Shown: one piece after another, positions 17,018 through 25,910 of the stretch | Layout of the letters: each line of letters begins with the position of its first letter | Numbering within the stretch: the stretch's first letter is position 1 | Assembly: GCF_003431325.1 (NCBI RefSeq) | Contig: NZ_CP010515.1 | Coordinates: 1,364,001 to 1,428,000, forward strand | Length of the DNA: 64,000 nt | Direction: 5' to 3' | Source: Acidilobus sp. 7A | GTDB taxonomy: Archaea > Thermoproteota > Thermoprotei_A > Sulfolobales > Acidilobaceae | The notes under the pieces: model-generated | Databases searched by the model: none | Told to the model about the DNA's origin: nothing | The model's input: the letters and a program-made list of their open reading frames with translations, nothing else | Translations under genes and position numbers: made by a program

Positions 17018-17342
17018 TCTACTCCGCTACTTTTCATTTTATATATTTTATTGTTGTAAGAGTAGTCACCTTGACTGCCATACGATCTTTCGCAGTTTAC
17101 TAGCTAGGCCCGTTTCTTCAACGACACTCTCAATAGTGGCATTCTTAGAAACTAACGATAAATTATAAAAGAAATGCGTCGTGGAATCGGATAGAAACTA
17201 ACAAGTAATCAGACGTCGCTTAGACATCAGACGATTAGTACGATTTGCTTACTTAAACCTTAATTTAAACAACTTTGCGTTAATAGTTTTCCCTCATTTA
17301 AGCCGATTCCGTCTACTTACTCAACACGACCAGTGCCAACTA
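17018..17342. other. AT-rich intergenic region between convergent genes
   Basis: No gene seen in 325 bases. T-runs at about 17031-17056 and near 17265-17300 could end transcription from both sides. Two short repeats occur, AGAAACTAAC at 17147 and 17193, and ATCAGACG twice near 17208-17232; they are too few and too short to be an array. The base composition is clearly more AT-rich than the flanking genes. Confidence 0.5.
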
Positions 17343-19382
17343 TTATGTCAAGGCTGCACGACGATCTTTACTGCCTAGGGCCCTCATAGACCTGTACTCG
17401 CTGAGCAGCTGGGATAGCTTAGCGTTTACGAACTCGTCTGACTTAATCTTCCTAGCGAAGTCGGTCGCATCCTGAAGCACCTTTGAGCTGACGAAGTGGT
17501 AGCCAGCAGCCCGCACAACCTGGTAGTTATTGATGTTGAGCGGTGCTATGCCGTATTTCTTCGCTGCGTTCGGCAGAGGCCCCTCCGTCTCTTGCAGAAG
17601 AAGAGCCTTAACGCCAGCGCTAGCCAGCTCGCTGAGGACCTCTGCCTCAAAGTTCGTTGTGCTATCAACGATGACTACTTCGCCGGGCCTTATCGGACCT
17701 ATCAAGTCCTCACTCCTCTTGAGGCTTGATCTTTTAAGCTCGTCAAGCCTCCTCGCCATCACAAGGCTACCTGAGACCACTTGGAGCAGGGCCTTCCGAA
17801 GGGCCTCCAGGTCCTCTTGAAGGGCCTCGTAGGACTTCCTTAAGTCTGAGAGCGTCGACTCAAGGGACCCGACCCTCTTCACGAGGGAGTTTACCTCGCT
17901 GTCTTTAAGGAGCTCAGCCTTTAACTGCTTCCTGGCCAGGTACAGCTCCCTTTCCTCGTGGAAGAGCCTATCCCTCAGCTCCTCCAGTTGCTTCGTCAAG
18001 GCAACCTTCTGGGCCTCCAACAGCTCAAGCCTCGAGTTCTCATTACATGGACCTTGTTGAACTTTAGAGTCCGTAGCGGGAAGGCTGCGCCTCTCCTGTT
18101 GCTGGCTCTCATGGTCTCCAAGCAGTCTTGATATCTGCTTCTCTATAGCCTCAGCTAAGGTGGCGCCTCTGATGACATCGGCCTTCAGTTCGTCAACGTC
18201 AATGTCTAGGCCCAGCCTAGAGGTGTAGGCCTCTACCTGGGAGAGCTTGTTATGGTAGTCTATGAACGCCTTGTAGGCGGCGGCCAGCGAGTCCCTCTCA
18301 TGTGAAGTCTTAGGCTTTAAGTCAGAGCCAGCCGAGGCCTTAGACGCCATGTACTCTTTCTCCGCGACGCTAAGGTCATAGCCCGGCAGGTACAGCTGCG
18401 CGCCCAGCTGCGCCGCGAGCTTTCTAATGAGCTCTGGAGGGTCCGAGACGTCTGTGGCAACTATTATAGGCCTGCCAAGCTCTGAAATTAATTTAACTAT
18501 CTCGCCTCTGTCGAGCTCCTTATAGCTGCCTAAGTGAAGAAGCCTTCCCTCTACGTCAAGGACTGCTATGCCTGTCGTCATGCCGGCGTCAACGCCCACT
18601 ATGAGAGGCCTTGAGGGCCTCTCGCTGCTTTCTCCAAAGATGAGCTCACCCTCGTACTTGGTCTCAACCTTTATCATGTAGTCTATGCCGCGGTGGGGCC
18701 TCACTAGACCTACTAGCCTCTCGCGCGGCGCGTAGACTATGAATACAGCCGATTCAAGTCCTCCATCGCCGGACCTGTAAAAGACGTCATAGTCTATGTT
18801 GGCATTGTCAAGGGCCTCCTTAACCTTGTCTGCTGCTATCTTTACAGAGGCCCTTATCCTCCGCTGGTACCTTGCCTGGCTCCAGCCCCCGCTCTTTGAG
18901 CTTCTCCCTCTGCTGACTACAATATAGGTCTTCTCCCTGCTGAAGCCGACACGCCGTCCCCCTCCCTTCGCGACTATGGCGGCAACTATGAACGCCGTCC
19001 TCATGGGTGAGAGCTTTGACGAGGCCACATCAATGCCAGCACGCCTTGCAGCCTCAAGGACATCGAGCAGGCCCTCGCTCGTCGCCGTCGCCTGTACCAG
19101 CGCTGTGTCGGGGGGGAGTAGCGAAAGAAGCCTTGCTAGGCTCTCAGTTGAGCCGTCAGGCGAGAGCTCGAGCACGTTATCAGAAGCTATGTACTTTGGC
19201 CGGTGCTCCCACGCCAGTCTAACTATGGCTGGGAGCGCCACGGATTGATATTTAGCTATAAGCCTTAGGGACTGATCTATGAGCACAACAGAGTACCTGG
19301 CCCTATTTATGGTTGACAGAGGGCTCCCATATTCTATGTCAACACCCATGTAGATCTCGGAGGAGCCCTCCTGCGAGGACAT
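17343..19382 (-). CDS. DUF460 protein with RNase H/RuvC-like domain and coiled coil
   Basis: 679-residue archaeal protein of the DUF460 family. The centre (about 255-400) has the RNase H-like pattern: IVGVDAGMTTGIAVLD with first acid, IIVATDVSDPPELI, and KTSHERDSLAAAYKAF with the terminal H-E-RD acids, suggesting a nucleic-acid-processing fold. Residues about 430-560 form a long coiled coil (EAQKVALTKQLEELRDRL and repeats). A related but degraded fold may occupy the N-terminus (YMGVDIEYGSP). ATG at 19382, two bases after the RIO2 stop, so the pair forms an operon. Function unknown; a nuclease or structural role with RNA is plausible, given RIO2's part in ribosome maturation. Confidence 0.8.
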   Translation of the reverse strand: MSSQEGSSEIYMGVDIEYGSPLSTINRARYSVVLIDQSLRLIAKYQSVALPAIVRLAWEHRPKYIASDNVLELSPDGSTESLARLLSLLPPDTALVQATATSEGLLDVLEAARRAGIDVASSKLSPMRTAFIVAAIVAKGGGRRVGFSREKTYIVVSRGRSSKSGGWSQARYQRRIRASVKIAADKVKEALDNANIDYDVFYRSGDGGLESAVFIVYAPRERLVGLVRPHRGIDYMIKVETKYEGELIFGESSERPSRPLIVGVDAGMTTGIAVLDVEGRLLHLGSYKELDRGEIVKLISELGRPIIVATDVSDPPELIRKLAAQLGAQLYLPGYDLSVAEKEYMASKASAGSDLKPKTSHERDSLAAAYKAFIDYHNKLSQVEAYTSRLGLDIDVDELKADVIRGATLAEAIEKQISRLLGDHESQQQERRSLPATDSKVQQGPCNENSRLELLEAQKVALTKQLEELRDRLFHEERELYLARKQLKAELLKDSEVNSLVKRVGSLESTLSDLRKSYEALQEDLEALRKALLQVVSGSLVMARRLDELKRSSLKRSEDLIGPIRPGEVVIVDSTTNFEAEVLSELASAGVKALLLQETEGPLPNAAKKYGIAPLNINNYQVVRAAGYHFVSSKVLQDATDFARKIKSDEFVNAKLSQLLSEYRSMRALGSKDRRAALT

Positions 19383-19384
19383 CT

Positions 19385-20278
19385 TCAGCTACTCCCCGTT
19401 ATCCGCCTCAGCAGGTCCTCGGCGTTTACTGTAAGCCCGAAGTTTTTATTAAAATATGCTGCAATTCTCTTGACGTCATTAGCTAGCAGACTCATGGCTG
19501 CAGGGTCCGAGGTGCTCACGTACTGGGGCCAGTCTATGATGTACCCCCTCAGCGTCTCGCCTGCAGAGACAAGCACATTGTACGGGCTAAGGTCGCCGTG
19601 GACTATGCCTGCCTCCTTAAAGGCTATCCTAATAGTGTCAACAACGTCATTAAGCACTTTAGTGGCCTGCTCCTCGCTTAAACCCTTCACAGAGGTCAGC
19701 TCCACGCCTTCTATGTACTCAGTGACCACGCAGTTAAGCTCCGATGTCAGGGGCTTCGGTACAGCGCCACCAAGGGAGTTCACCATGACAAGGGCCCTGA
19801 GCTCCCTCTCAGCGCTCTCAATAGCTACGTCCAACCAGGGCGCTCGCCTATCCCTTCTGCCATAGGCTCTCCTCCTGGCCATTGACCTGAATGACCGGGC
19901 CCCCTCCTCGTGGAACTTCAGCGAGACGGGCGCGCCGGAGGGGGTCCAGGCGATGTAGACCTCGCTCTCCTTACCGACGCCTATCCTGTCGCCCACTCCA
20001 GCCACTACGCCCCTTCTGATCAGCGCTATTGCCGACAGCACGTTAACGCCTGCAAAGGTTAGCTGAAATGAGAGCTCGCCGCTGACAACTCTTGATCTGA
20101 CAATGCCCGCCTCGCTCAGCCTGAGGAGCACCTTAACGGCTATGTCATGTGGAACCCCTGCGTCCTTCTCCAGCAGGCTTATTGGGGCGTATTCGAACCT
20201 CCTGTGGAGCTTGTAGACCTCGCTTAGTATGTGATAGGCCGTTTTGTCAGCTAACCGCAGGCGATCATTTAGTGTAAG
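19385..20278 (-). CDS. rio2: RIO2 protein kinase/ATPase, non-standard start
   Basis: Atypical kinase required for small-subunit ribosome maturation. Kinase motifs: nucleotide loop GVGKESEVYIA, lysine in VSLKFHEEG, catalytic GIVHGDLSPYNVLV and metal-binding IDWPQY. The N-terminal winged helix typical of RIO2 is encoded upstream of the first standard start (GTG at 20131): ADKTAYHILSEVYKLHRRFE, then YAPISLLEKDAGVPHDIAVK. The frame stops at 20287-20285, and no ATG, GTG or TTG lies between. GGTGA (20289-20285) is exactly six bases before a CTT at 20278, and that start gives the length of Archaeoglobus RIO2's N-terminus; CTG at 20260 is the alternative. A sequence error at the start codon cannot be excluded. 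Confidence 0.82.
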   Translation of the reverse strand, partial: LTLNDRLRLADKTAYHILSEVYKLHRRFEYAPISLLEKDAGVPHDIAVKVLLRLSEAGIVRSRVVSGELSFQLTFAGVNVLSAIALIRRGVVAGVGDRIGVGKESEVYIAWTPSGAPVSLKFHEEGARSFRSMARRRAYGRRDRRAPWLDVAIESAERELRALVMVNSLGGAVPKPLTSELNCVVTEYIEGVELTSVKGLSEEQATKVLNDVVDTIRIAFKEAGIVHGDLSPYNVLVSAGETLRGYIIDWPQYVSTSDPAAMSLLANDVKRIAAYFNKNFGLTVNAEDLLRRITGSS

Positions 20279-20280
20279 CG

Positions 20281-20564
20281 TCTGTCACCACTGAGCTAGC
20301 ATAGGCACGGAGCAAAAATAAAGTTCAAGAAGAACGGCGAGTGTTGGCATTCGGCGGCTTACGCTGGTTTCGAGGTTTAAAAGGTGAGTCAAAAAAAGTT
20401 TACTATTAACACTATATAAGATGTTTTAGGGTAATTAAACATTCAGCATCTAGCTAGCTGCTATCCATACATTAGACTGAATAGTTAGATGTGAATACAA
20501 AGAAATATTAACTCGGTACAAATATAGTAATGCAGGCACGCTAAAGGAGAAGGTGGGATGAGAT
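20281..20564. promoter_or_regulatory. Divergent promoter region, RIO2 / ArsR-type gene
   Basis: 284 AT-rich bases between divergent genes. TATA-like runs ACACTATATAAG (about 20410) and TAATTAAACATT (about 20433) are visible. Two related words, CATTCAGCATCTA near 20440 and its inverted partner TTAGACTGAATAG near 20473, could be a binding site for the adjacent regulator; this is speculation. No ORF of note. Confidence 0.35.
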
Positions 20565-20942
20565 ATGGAGGAGAGTGTACCTACTAAAGAGGGAATTTAT
20601 CTGAGAGATAGCACCCTTTACGTGGTTGGCTCGCGCGCTATAGCTAAGGTCTCCTCCGCCCTGGCCAGCGAGAGTAGGGCGAAGATACTTGTTATTCTCC
20701 AGAAGGGACCGACGGACCTAGAGGACATAGCGACCCTGATAAATCAGAGTAAGGCTAACGTGAGCAGCCAGATAAGAAAGCTTGAGGAGGCCGGCATTGT
20801 AAGGTCACACTACATACCAGGCCAGAGGGGGATAAAGAAGGTAGTAGAGCTTACAATTAACAAGATAGTGTTTATGATAACGCCAGAGCAAGAGCGCGGA
20901 GCTACAAGCCCTGCTGCTAGCCAGGAGTCAAAGCGGGCCTGA
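20565..20942 (+). CDS. ArsR-type winged-helix transcriptional regulator
   Basis: Small DNA-binding protein of 125 residues. Winged helix-turn-helix from about residue 30 to 95: ALASESRAKILVILQKGP (helix 1 and 2), TDLEDIATLINQSKANVSSQ (recognition region), IRKLEEAGIVRSHYIPGQRG (wing). ATG at 20565 with AAGGTGG nine bases upstream. A short disordered tail (SPAASQESKRA) follows. Targets unknown; it is divergent from RIO2 across an AT-rich region and could regulate itself. No metal-binding cysteines are present, so it is not a classical metal sensor. Confidence 0.75.
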   Translation: MEESVPTKEGIYLRDSTLYVVGSRAIAKVSSALASESRAKILVILQKGPTDLEDIATLINQSKANVSSQIRKLEEAGIVRSHYIPGQRGIKKVVELTINKIVFMITPEQERGATSPAASQESKRA

Positions 20943-20971
20943 CGCGGCTTAGGCGCACGGGCACTCGAACG

Positions 20972-21499
20972 CTACTCACCAAAATCAACTACGTTAACGC
21001 TTCTCTTGGCTATGTTAACGTACATAGCGCCAGTTATTCTACACCTATCCCCCCGCTCAAGGAGAGCGGCCTCCCATCTATCTCCAAAAAACTCTCTCAC
21101 CTTGGCGCCAAGAAGTTTGAGCTCACTTAAGTTGACAGAGGAGCTCATGAGGGCCTGAGGCATAGGAAGCCTTAGATAGGATGGCATAGCTATGTAAAAC
21201 TTGTCTGCAGCGCATGAGTACTTGATTGCCTTCACAGCAACCTTTGCTTCAATGTAGTCCTCAGCCCTACTTATGAACATTGGTGGCAGGTAGCCCGTCT
21301 CAACCTCTACTATAATGCTCTCGCTGTCTCTATACGCATAGACGTCAGCCACATGCACGTCGTCAATTTTATATTCAACGGCGCTCTTGAAGCCCATCTC
21401 GGAGAGCCTCCTCGCGACTATCAGCTGTAAGGCTGCATGAAACCTTGAAATTCTAGAGAGTCTCCCTACGCCGTTAATATTACAAGGGTCCTCCTCCAT
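20972..21499 (-). CDS. Uncharacterized protein with PD-(D/E)XK-like pattern
   Basis: 175 residues, no family recognised with certainty. Residues about 41-70 read VEYKIDDVHVADVYAYRDSE followed by SIIVEVETGY: an Asp followed after about 15 residues by E-x-E in a hydrophobic strand, as in restriction-endonuclease-like folds. The preceding helix (FHAALQLIVARRLSEMGF) and the following SRAEDYIEAKVAVKAIKYSC fit that fold, with a possible K in the last helix. Start at 21499. It is convergent with the ArsR-type gene, 29 bases away. A role in DNA or RNA cleavage is a structural guess only. Confidence 0.55.
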   Translation of the reverse strand: MEEDPCNINGVGRLSRISRFHAALQLIVARRLSEMGFKSAVEYKIDDVHVADVYAYRDSESIIVEVETGYLPPMFISRAEDYIEAKVAVKAIKYSCAADKFYIAMPSYLRLPMPQALMSSSVNLSELKLLGAKVREFFGDRWEAALLERGDRCRITGAMYVNIAKRSVNVVDFGE

Positions 21500-21662
21500 A
21501 GCTTCAGAGGCTTCGACCCTCGAGTTAGCCCCCAGTGAACATTCTTGCGAGAAAGTTTTTCTTTAGAACTACCGTGCATAGAGTTGTCGTTGCACGTGCG
21601 CTGTGGGCAAAAATAATACTCACGTTTTCATTAAAAGCCTTTCAGGATTACTCGCGTCCTAG

Positions 21663-23099
21663 CTAAAGGGCAGCTATGGCCTCTCCGTCCCTCCCTCTTA
21701 TGACGTAGTTCTTAGTGAAGATGGATATCACTAGTGCCAATAGTGAGAATGCGGCGCCTGTGAGGAATATGTAGTTAAAGGCGGTACTGCTCCCCTCCGT
21801 GAAGAAGTAATACATTCCGGCCAGTGCGTAGGGCACGAACGCCTTGTATGTAGTCATTATGGTGGCCGCTATTACAGGCCCGGCCGCGGATCCCAGGAAC
21901 CTTACCATAGTGTTAAACCCTAGGCCTACAGTTACGCTGTCAGGAGGCATCGACATGGCTATCATATTAACTATTGGAATCAATATTGAGACCACCCCGA
22001 CGCCAGCTATAAATGAGTCTAAGGCCAGCTGAAGCGGTCCAGGCCTGTAGAGGGCTAGGGCCATGAACCCTGCGGTGGAAATTATGGAGCCGTAGACGAG
22101 CGCCGGTTTAGGTCCAAGAGAAGTTGTAACCTGACCGATGAGCGGCGCTATGACTATCATAGCGAGTGTTGCAGGCAGCAGCGAGAGAGCGGCTGATATT
22201 ACTGAGAGGCCAAGGCCGTACGGCGGGGCCTCCTCGGCATAATAGATCACCCCAAGGTAAAGCATGAACATGGCTACCCCTGATACAAGGCCAGCAGCAT
22301 TGGCGACCACTACGTTCCTGATCCTCAGCAGCTTAAGGCTGATGAGAGTTCTAGGGGACCTGGCCTCATATGCGAGGAACGCGGCGTAGAGCGCGATCCC
22401 AGGTGACAGGAATGAAAGCTGGAGCGGCGACACCCAGCCCTTGTAGGGCGCCTCGGTTAGGTACAGTAACACAAGTGCGGTCCCGCCGGAGAGGAGCACG
22501 GTGCTCACGTAGTCTATCTTCTCGCGTCTAACAGGTGGGTAGTCACCGAGCACCAGAAGGGCCGCAATAAACATAATTATTGAGAGGCCGAACGCTATGT
22601 GGAACATGTAACGCCAACCAAGGTATTCCTCTATGTAGGCGCCGGCTATCATACCTACGGTCATCCCTATGGCGACCATAGCGCTCTGTATTCCTTGGGC
22701 AACGGCAACCAGACGGCGCGGGAACGTGTCAGTAATTATTGCAAGGCCCAAGGGGAATAGCGTGAAGCCGAAGCCCTGAAGCGCCCTGGCGGCTATCAGG
22801 GACTGAATGTTGGGTGCAAAGCCAGCCGCCAGCACGGCTGCGGAGTAGAAAGCTAGTGACGCTACGTAGAGCTTCTTTTTGCCGTAGACGTCGCCCATCT
22901 TCCCGAAGAGCGGGGCTACGGCTGCGCCGACCACCATGTAGGCTGATATCACCCAGGCAGCCTCCTCGTTAGTGGCGTTGAGGGCGCTCTGAATGTGGGG
23001 CAGCGAGGGCACGACCATAGCCTCAACGTACATAGTTATCATTGTCACTAGGGTGAGCACTGTGAGGACCGCGTAGGGCCCCCCATGACCCCTGCTCAT
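21663..23099 (-). CDS. MFS drug exporter, DHA2 (14-helix) type
   Basis: 478-residue membrane transporter. N-terminal helix MYVEAMVVPSLPHIQSALNA matches EmrB/QacA-type DHA2 permeases; the loop 2-3 motif GKMGDVYGKKKLY is the canonical MFS motif A, and ALQGFGFTLFPLGLAIITDT is motif B/C-like. About 14 hydrophobic segments. Likely proton-driven efflux of a small organic or toxic compound. ATG at 23099, nine bases after the stop of the S-layer-like gene, so the two are an operon: an exporter paired with a secreted, membrane-anchored protein. Confidence 0.85.
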   Translation of the reverse strand: MSRGHGGPYAVLTVLTLVTMITMYVEAMVVPSLPHIQSALNATNEEAAWVISAYMVVGAAVAPLFGKMGDVYGKKKLYVASLAFYSAAVLAAGFAPNIQSLIAARALQGFGFTLFPLGLAIITDTFPRRLVAVAQGIQSAMVAIGMTVGMIAGAYIEEYLGWRYMFHIAFGLSIIMFIAALLVLGDYPPVRREKIDYVSTVLLSGGTALVLLYLTEAPYKGWVSPLQLSFLSPGIALYAAFLAYEARSPRTLISLKLLRIRNVVVANAAGLVSGVAMFMLYLGVIYYAEEAPPYGLGLSVISAALSLLPATLAMIVIAPLIGQVTTSLGPKPALVYGSIISTAGFMALALYRPGPLQLALDSFIAGVGVVSILIPIVNMIAMSMPPDSVTVGLGFNTMVRFLGSAAGPVIAATIMTTYKAFVPYALAGMYYFFTEGSSTAFNYIFLTGAAFSLLALVISIFTKNYVIRGRDGEAIAAL

Positions 23100-23108
23100 T
23101 ACTTGGGG

Positions 23109-24464
23109 TCACCTTCTTCTAGCTCCAATGACCGCCATCACTATCAATATTATCACTACAACGGCTGCTATTACGTAGAGGGCTAGGTTTGAGCTAGAGC
23201 CTGAGGGCAACTTCAGTTGAAGTCCCGAGCCGACGCTCAGCGGCACTAGCACAACCTGGTGCATCACTTGCATGGTAGGAGGCTGATACCAGGTGAGCAG
23301 GAGTGGAAGGTAGTAGGTGCCGGGTTTAATCCCCGAGCTCACGGATATCACGAAGGTGACGTTTGCGTAGGAGCCGCTTGTGAGGCTGCCGAGGCTCTCA
23401 TTCATGAAGTCTACCGCCAGGAGCGGGTTCTCGCTGGAGGGTACATATGGTGTAAAGATCGGGTTGGGGAGTAGCGTGGCCGTCACGTAGCTGGCGTTGT
23501 CAAGCCCAACGTCGGCCAGCTCAACAGTGACATAGACGTTAGAGGAGCCCACGCTAAGGTCTCCATGGTACACGTTAATCACAGCGAAGTGGGCAGATGG
23601 TCTCACGTAGACAGTTATTGGTATCAGCGCGCTTCCTCCAGTGTAGCTTACGTTTAGGTAAACCGTGGCGTTGAAGGGCTCCGGAACCCTGAAGTAGCCG
23701 AAGGGGTAACTGGCTATCTCTGAGACGTTAGCAATTGAGAGGGGCGCTGTAACGTTGACAACGCGCCCCGGCGGCAGGTAGCCAAGCCTGATCACGCTCA
23801 TATTAGGGTACAACAGGGAGAGGGGCCACGTAGGGATTACTTTCACGGTAACGTTGGAGGCTACGACGTTGCCCTCATTAATAAGGTAGGCCTGAAGCAG
23901 CGCCGCTAGGTCGCCCGCATATATTACGTTAGGATACGTAGAGTAGCCCACAAAGGCTATCTTTGAGTAACCTGTAATTGCCACTTGGAACTGAACTTCC
24001 TGGCTGCCCTCAATAAGCGTTGTCCCGCCCGTTGGGGTGGGGACTTGCACATAGTACTCTATGTCAAGGGTCTCATTATAGATGCCGACTGTAGCGTTTG
24101 AGGACACGTTATAGAGTGAGACCAGCCTAAGAGCGGCGCCAGGTTGCAGCAGCGGGCTGAAGGCGGACGGCTTGGGTTGCCCCCTCACGAGCTCCAGGGG
24201 GTATGAAGGCTTGAACGTAACTGAAACGTTGTAAAGGTTGACAGGGCCTAGGTAGTAGATAACTACGGTGAGAGGCAGAAGAGAGCCGCCAGGGAACGCC
24301 ATGAGTGCATGGCTCTCGTTAATTCCCCAGAAGCTTATAGCAGTAAAGGTGGGCTTAACTTCATCAGCAAGCGCCTTTGAGGTTGTCCACGTGTACGACG
24401 CTAATGTAAACAGAGCTGCCAGGAGCGTCACAAAAACCAAGGCCTTCGCCGCTCTTGCCTTCAA
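23109..24464 (-). CDS. Secreted, membrane-anchored S-layer-like protein (COG1361 type)
   Basis: 451 residues. A hydrophobic signal segment (ALVFVTLLAALFTLASY, about 8-24) and a C-terminal helix (LALYVIAAVVVIILIVMAVI) followed by GARRR give a type I topology with the bulk outside the cell. The ectodomain is beta-rich, Asn/Ser/Thr-rich with many N-x-S/T sites (NVS, NVT, NAT), and shows repeated NEGNVVASNVTVKV-like units, the CARDB/NPCBM-like repeat pattern of archaeal COG1361 proteins. TTG start at 24464 preceded by a TATA box. Upstream of and probably co-transcribed with the MFS exporter; perhaps an accessory or surface-binding partner. Confidence 0.72.
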   Translation of the reverse strand: MKARAAKALVFVTLLAALFTLASYTWTTSKALADEVKPTFTAISFWGINESHALMAFPGGSLLPLTVVIYYLGPVNLYNVSVTFKPSYPLELVRGQPKPSAFSPLLQPGAALRLVSLYNVSSNATVGIYNETLDIEYYVQVPTPTGGTTLIEGSQEVQFQVAITGYSKIAFVGYSTYPNVIYAGDLAALLQAYLINEGNVVASNVTVKVIPTWPLSLLYPNMSVIRLGYLPPGRVVNVTAPLSIANVSEIASYPFGYFRVPEPFNATVYLNVSYTGGSALIPITVYVRPSAHFAVINVYHGDLSVGSSNVYVTVELADVGLDNASYVTATLLPNPIFTPYVPSSENPLLAVDFMNESLGSLTSGSYANVTFVISVSSGIKPGTYYLPLLLTWYQPPTMQVMHQVVLVPLSVGSGLQLKLPSGSSSNLALYVIAAVVVIILIVMAVIGARRR

Positions 24465-24495
24465 GCCTTAGCCCCTCAGATATTACGAGAGTCGA

Positions 24496-24506
24496 TATAT
24501 AAAAGC
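24496..24506 (-). promoter_or_regulatory. TATA box for the S-layer-like/MFS operon
   Basis: On the minus strand, GCTTTTATATAT is about 35 bases before the TTG at 24464, predicting a leader of about ten bases. Confidence 0.5.
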
Positions 24507-24679
24507 TTTACTCTTAACATCAAGCAAAGCTGAGGTGACAATAGCGCATAGGACAGGTTTTCCTTGTACAAGGTTGCTAACGCCAATTTTATTATTAAGC
24601 GTGGCTGTTGAGGCCTTCAACAGGGTTGTGCTGGCGTCTGTTGCAGCTTTTAGGACAACTTGTTTCTTCCCTATGTCAC

Positions 24680-24691
24680 GTTTTTATACGG
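24680..24691 (+). promoter_or_regulatory. TATA box for the first flavoprotein module
   Basis: GTTTTTATACGG lies about 40 bases before the TTG at 24728, leaving a short leader that holds GGTGA at 24717-24721. The remainder of 24507-24679 has no recognisable gene. Confidence 0.5.
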
Positions 24692-24727
24692 CTACCAACT
24701 CATAGCTTATGGCGCAGGTGAGCGCCT

Positions 24728-25897
24728 TTGACGAAGAAGATCCTCATAGCTGGTGGAGGTATAGGAGGCTACGTTGCAGCGAAGAGACTGGTAGACGGCA
24801 TTAGGAGTAGCGGCGTTGACGCCGAGGTAACAGTTATCAACAAAGAACCCTATCACTTCATGCCGCCGCTCTTCTTTGATGTGGCCCTGGGCTATGCCTC
24901 AGCTGACGAGACCAGGGCCCCTATACAGAACATGGAGAAGTACGGCATAAAGGTGACACTAGACGAGATACAGTCCATAGATGCTGCGAACAGGACCGTT
25001 GTCGGCGCCAAGGGCAAGTACCAGTATGACTACCTTCTGGTCTCCCTCGGTATAGACTACGGCTGGGGCGCGTACCCAAATCTTGACAAGGAGGGCGTCC
25101 ACAACTTTGACCTTGACGGTGCGCTGAAGATGAAGGAGGCCCTCAACCAGGTTAAGGACGGGCAGAACGTAACTTTGCTGATACCTGAGCTGCCCTACAG
25201 GTGCGGCATATACCCATACGAGGCGGCAACCGCGCTCTCGTCCTTCTTCAGGGCCAGGAACAAGAAGGTTAGCATAAGGCTCCTAGACCCAATGCCCGCC
25301 CCAATAATCCCCCTGGGCTCAGCCATATCAAGGTTCATAGCGGATCAGCTCGCATACTACGGCGTTGAATACGTGCCCAACTTTAAGCTGAGGGAGATAG
25401 ACCCATCAAAGAAGACCGTCGTAGGGTCCAGCGGCGAGTTCAAGTACGACCTCCTGGTCAAGGTGCCGCCGTCAAGGTTGCCTAAGGCCCTTGCAAACAG
25501 CGGCGAGGACTTCACGTGGAAGCAGGACCCGAGATGGGCCCCTGTGCTGCCTAACGGCAGGCACCCTAAGTACGATGACGTCTACCTCGCAGCTGAGCAC
25601 TCATTGCCACCGCTCGGCATAGGTCTTGCCGGCGTCTTCGTTGAGTCCCTGGCCATAACTGCCGCTACTAACATGCTAGCTGATCTGGTCGGCGGCTTTG
25701 GGCCAGCGTTTGTGCCAAGCCCTGTCTCCTGCGTTGGTTACGCCGGCGACAAGGGCTGGGCTGGCACGTGCGAACTGCCGTTTGACGCGAGCAAAGGCAT
25801 GTACGCAATGAAGTGCTACTTCGGCGGCGTTTACTCCATAGGGAGGCTGCTGAAGCAGGGGTTCTACCGTGGCTGGATTGACGGTCTTAAGTTCTGA
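24728..25897 (+). CDS. FAD-dependent sulfide:quinone oxidoreductase-like protein (module 1)
   Basis: 389-residue flavoprotein of the SQR / type II NADH dehydrogenase superfamily. N-terminal dinucleotide fold ILIAGGGIGGYVAAKRL; a conserved Cys in PYRCGIYPYEAA (about 160) at the position of an SQR redox cysteine; further cysteines at PSPVSCVGY (about 337), WAGTCELP and MKCYFGG. The second FAD-binding segment is PKYDDVYLAAEHSLP. Probably membrane-surface oxidation of sulfide or polysulfide with electron transfer to quinone; loss of a usual cysteine would change this. TTG start with GGTGA exactly six bases upstream. Followed 13 bases later by a DUF1641 gene. Confidence 0.7.
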   Translation: MTKKILIAGGGIGGYVAAKRLVDGIRSSGVDAEVTVINKEPYHFMPPLFFDVALGYASADETRAPIQNMEKYGIKVTLDEIQSIDAANRTVVGAKGKYQYDYLLVSLGIDYGWGAYPNLDKEGVHNFDLDGALKMKEALNQVKDGQNVTLLIPELPYRCGIYPYEAATALSSFFRARNKKVSIRLLDPMPAPIIPLGSAISRFIADQLAYYGVEYVPNFKLREIDPSKKTVVGSSGEFKYDLLVKVPPSRLPKALANSGEDFTWKQDPRWAPVLPNGRHPKYDDVYLAAEHSLPPLGIGLAGVFVESLAITAATNMLADLVGGFGPAFVPSPVSCVGYAGDKGWAGTCELPFDASKGMYAMKCYFGGVYSIGRLLKQGFYRGWIDGLKF

Positions 25898-25910
25898 GGG
25901 GGTGGCATGA

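Noticed and set aside
17140-17235. Short direct repeats AGAAACTAAC (x2) and ATCAGACG (x2), suggestive of a CRISPR remnant
   Set aside because: Only two copies each, 8-10 bases long, with irregular spacing and no cas genes in the window.
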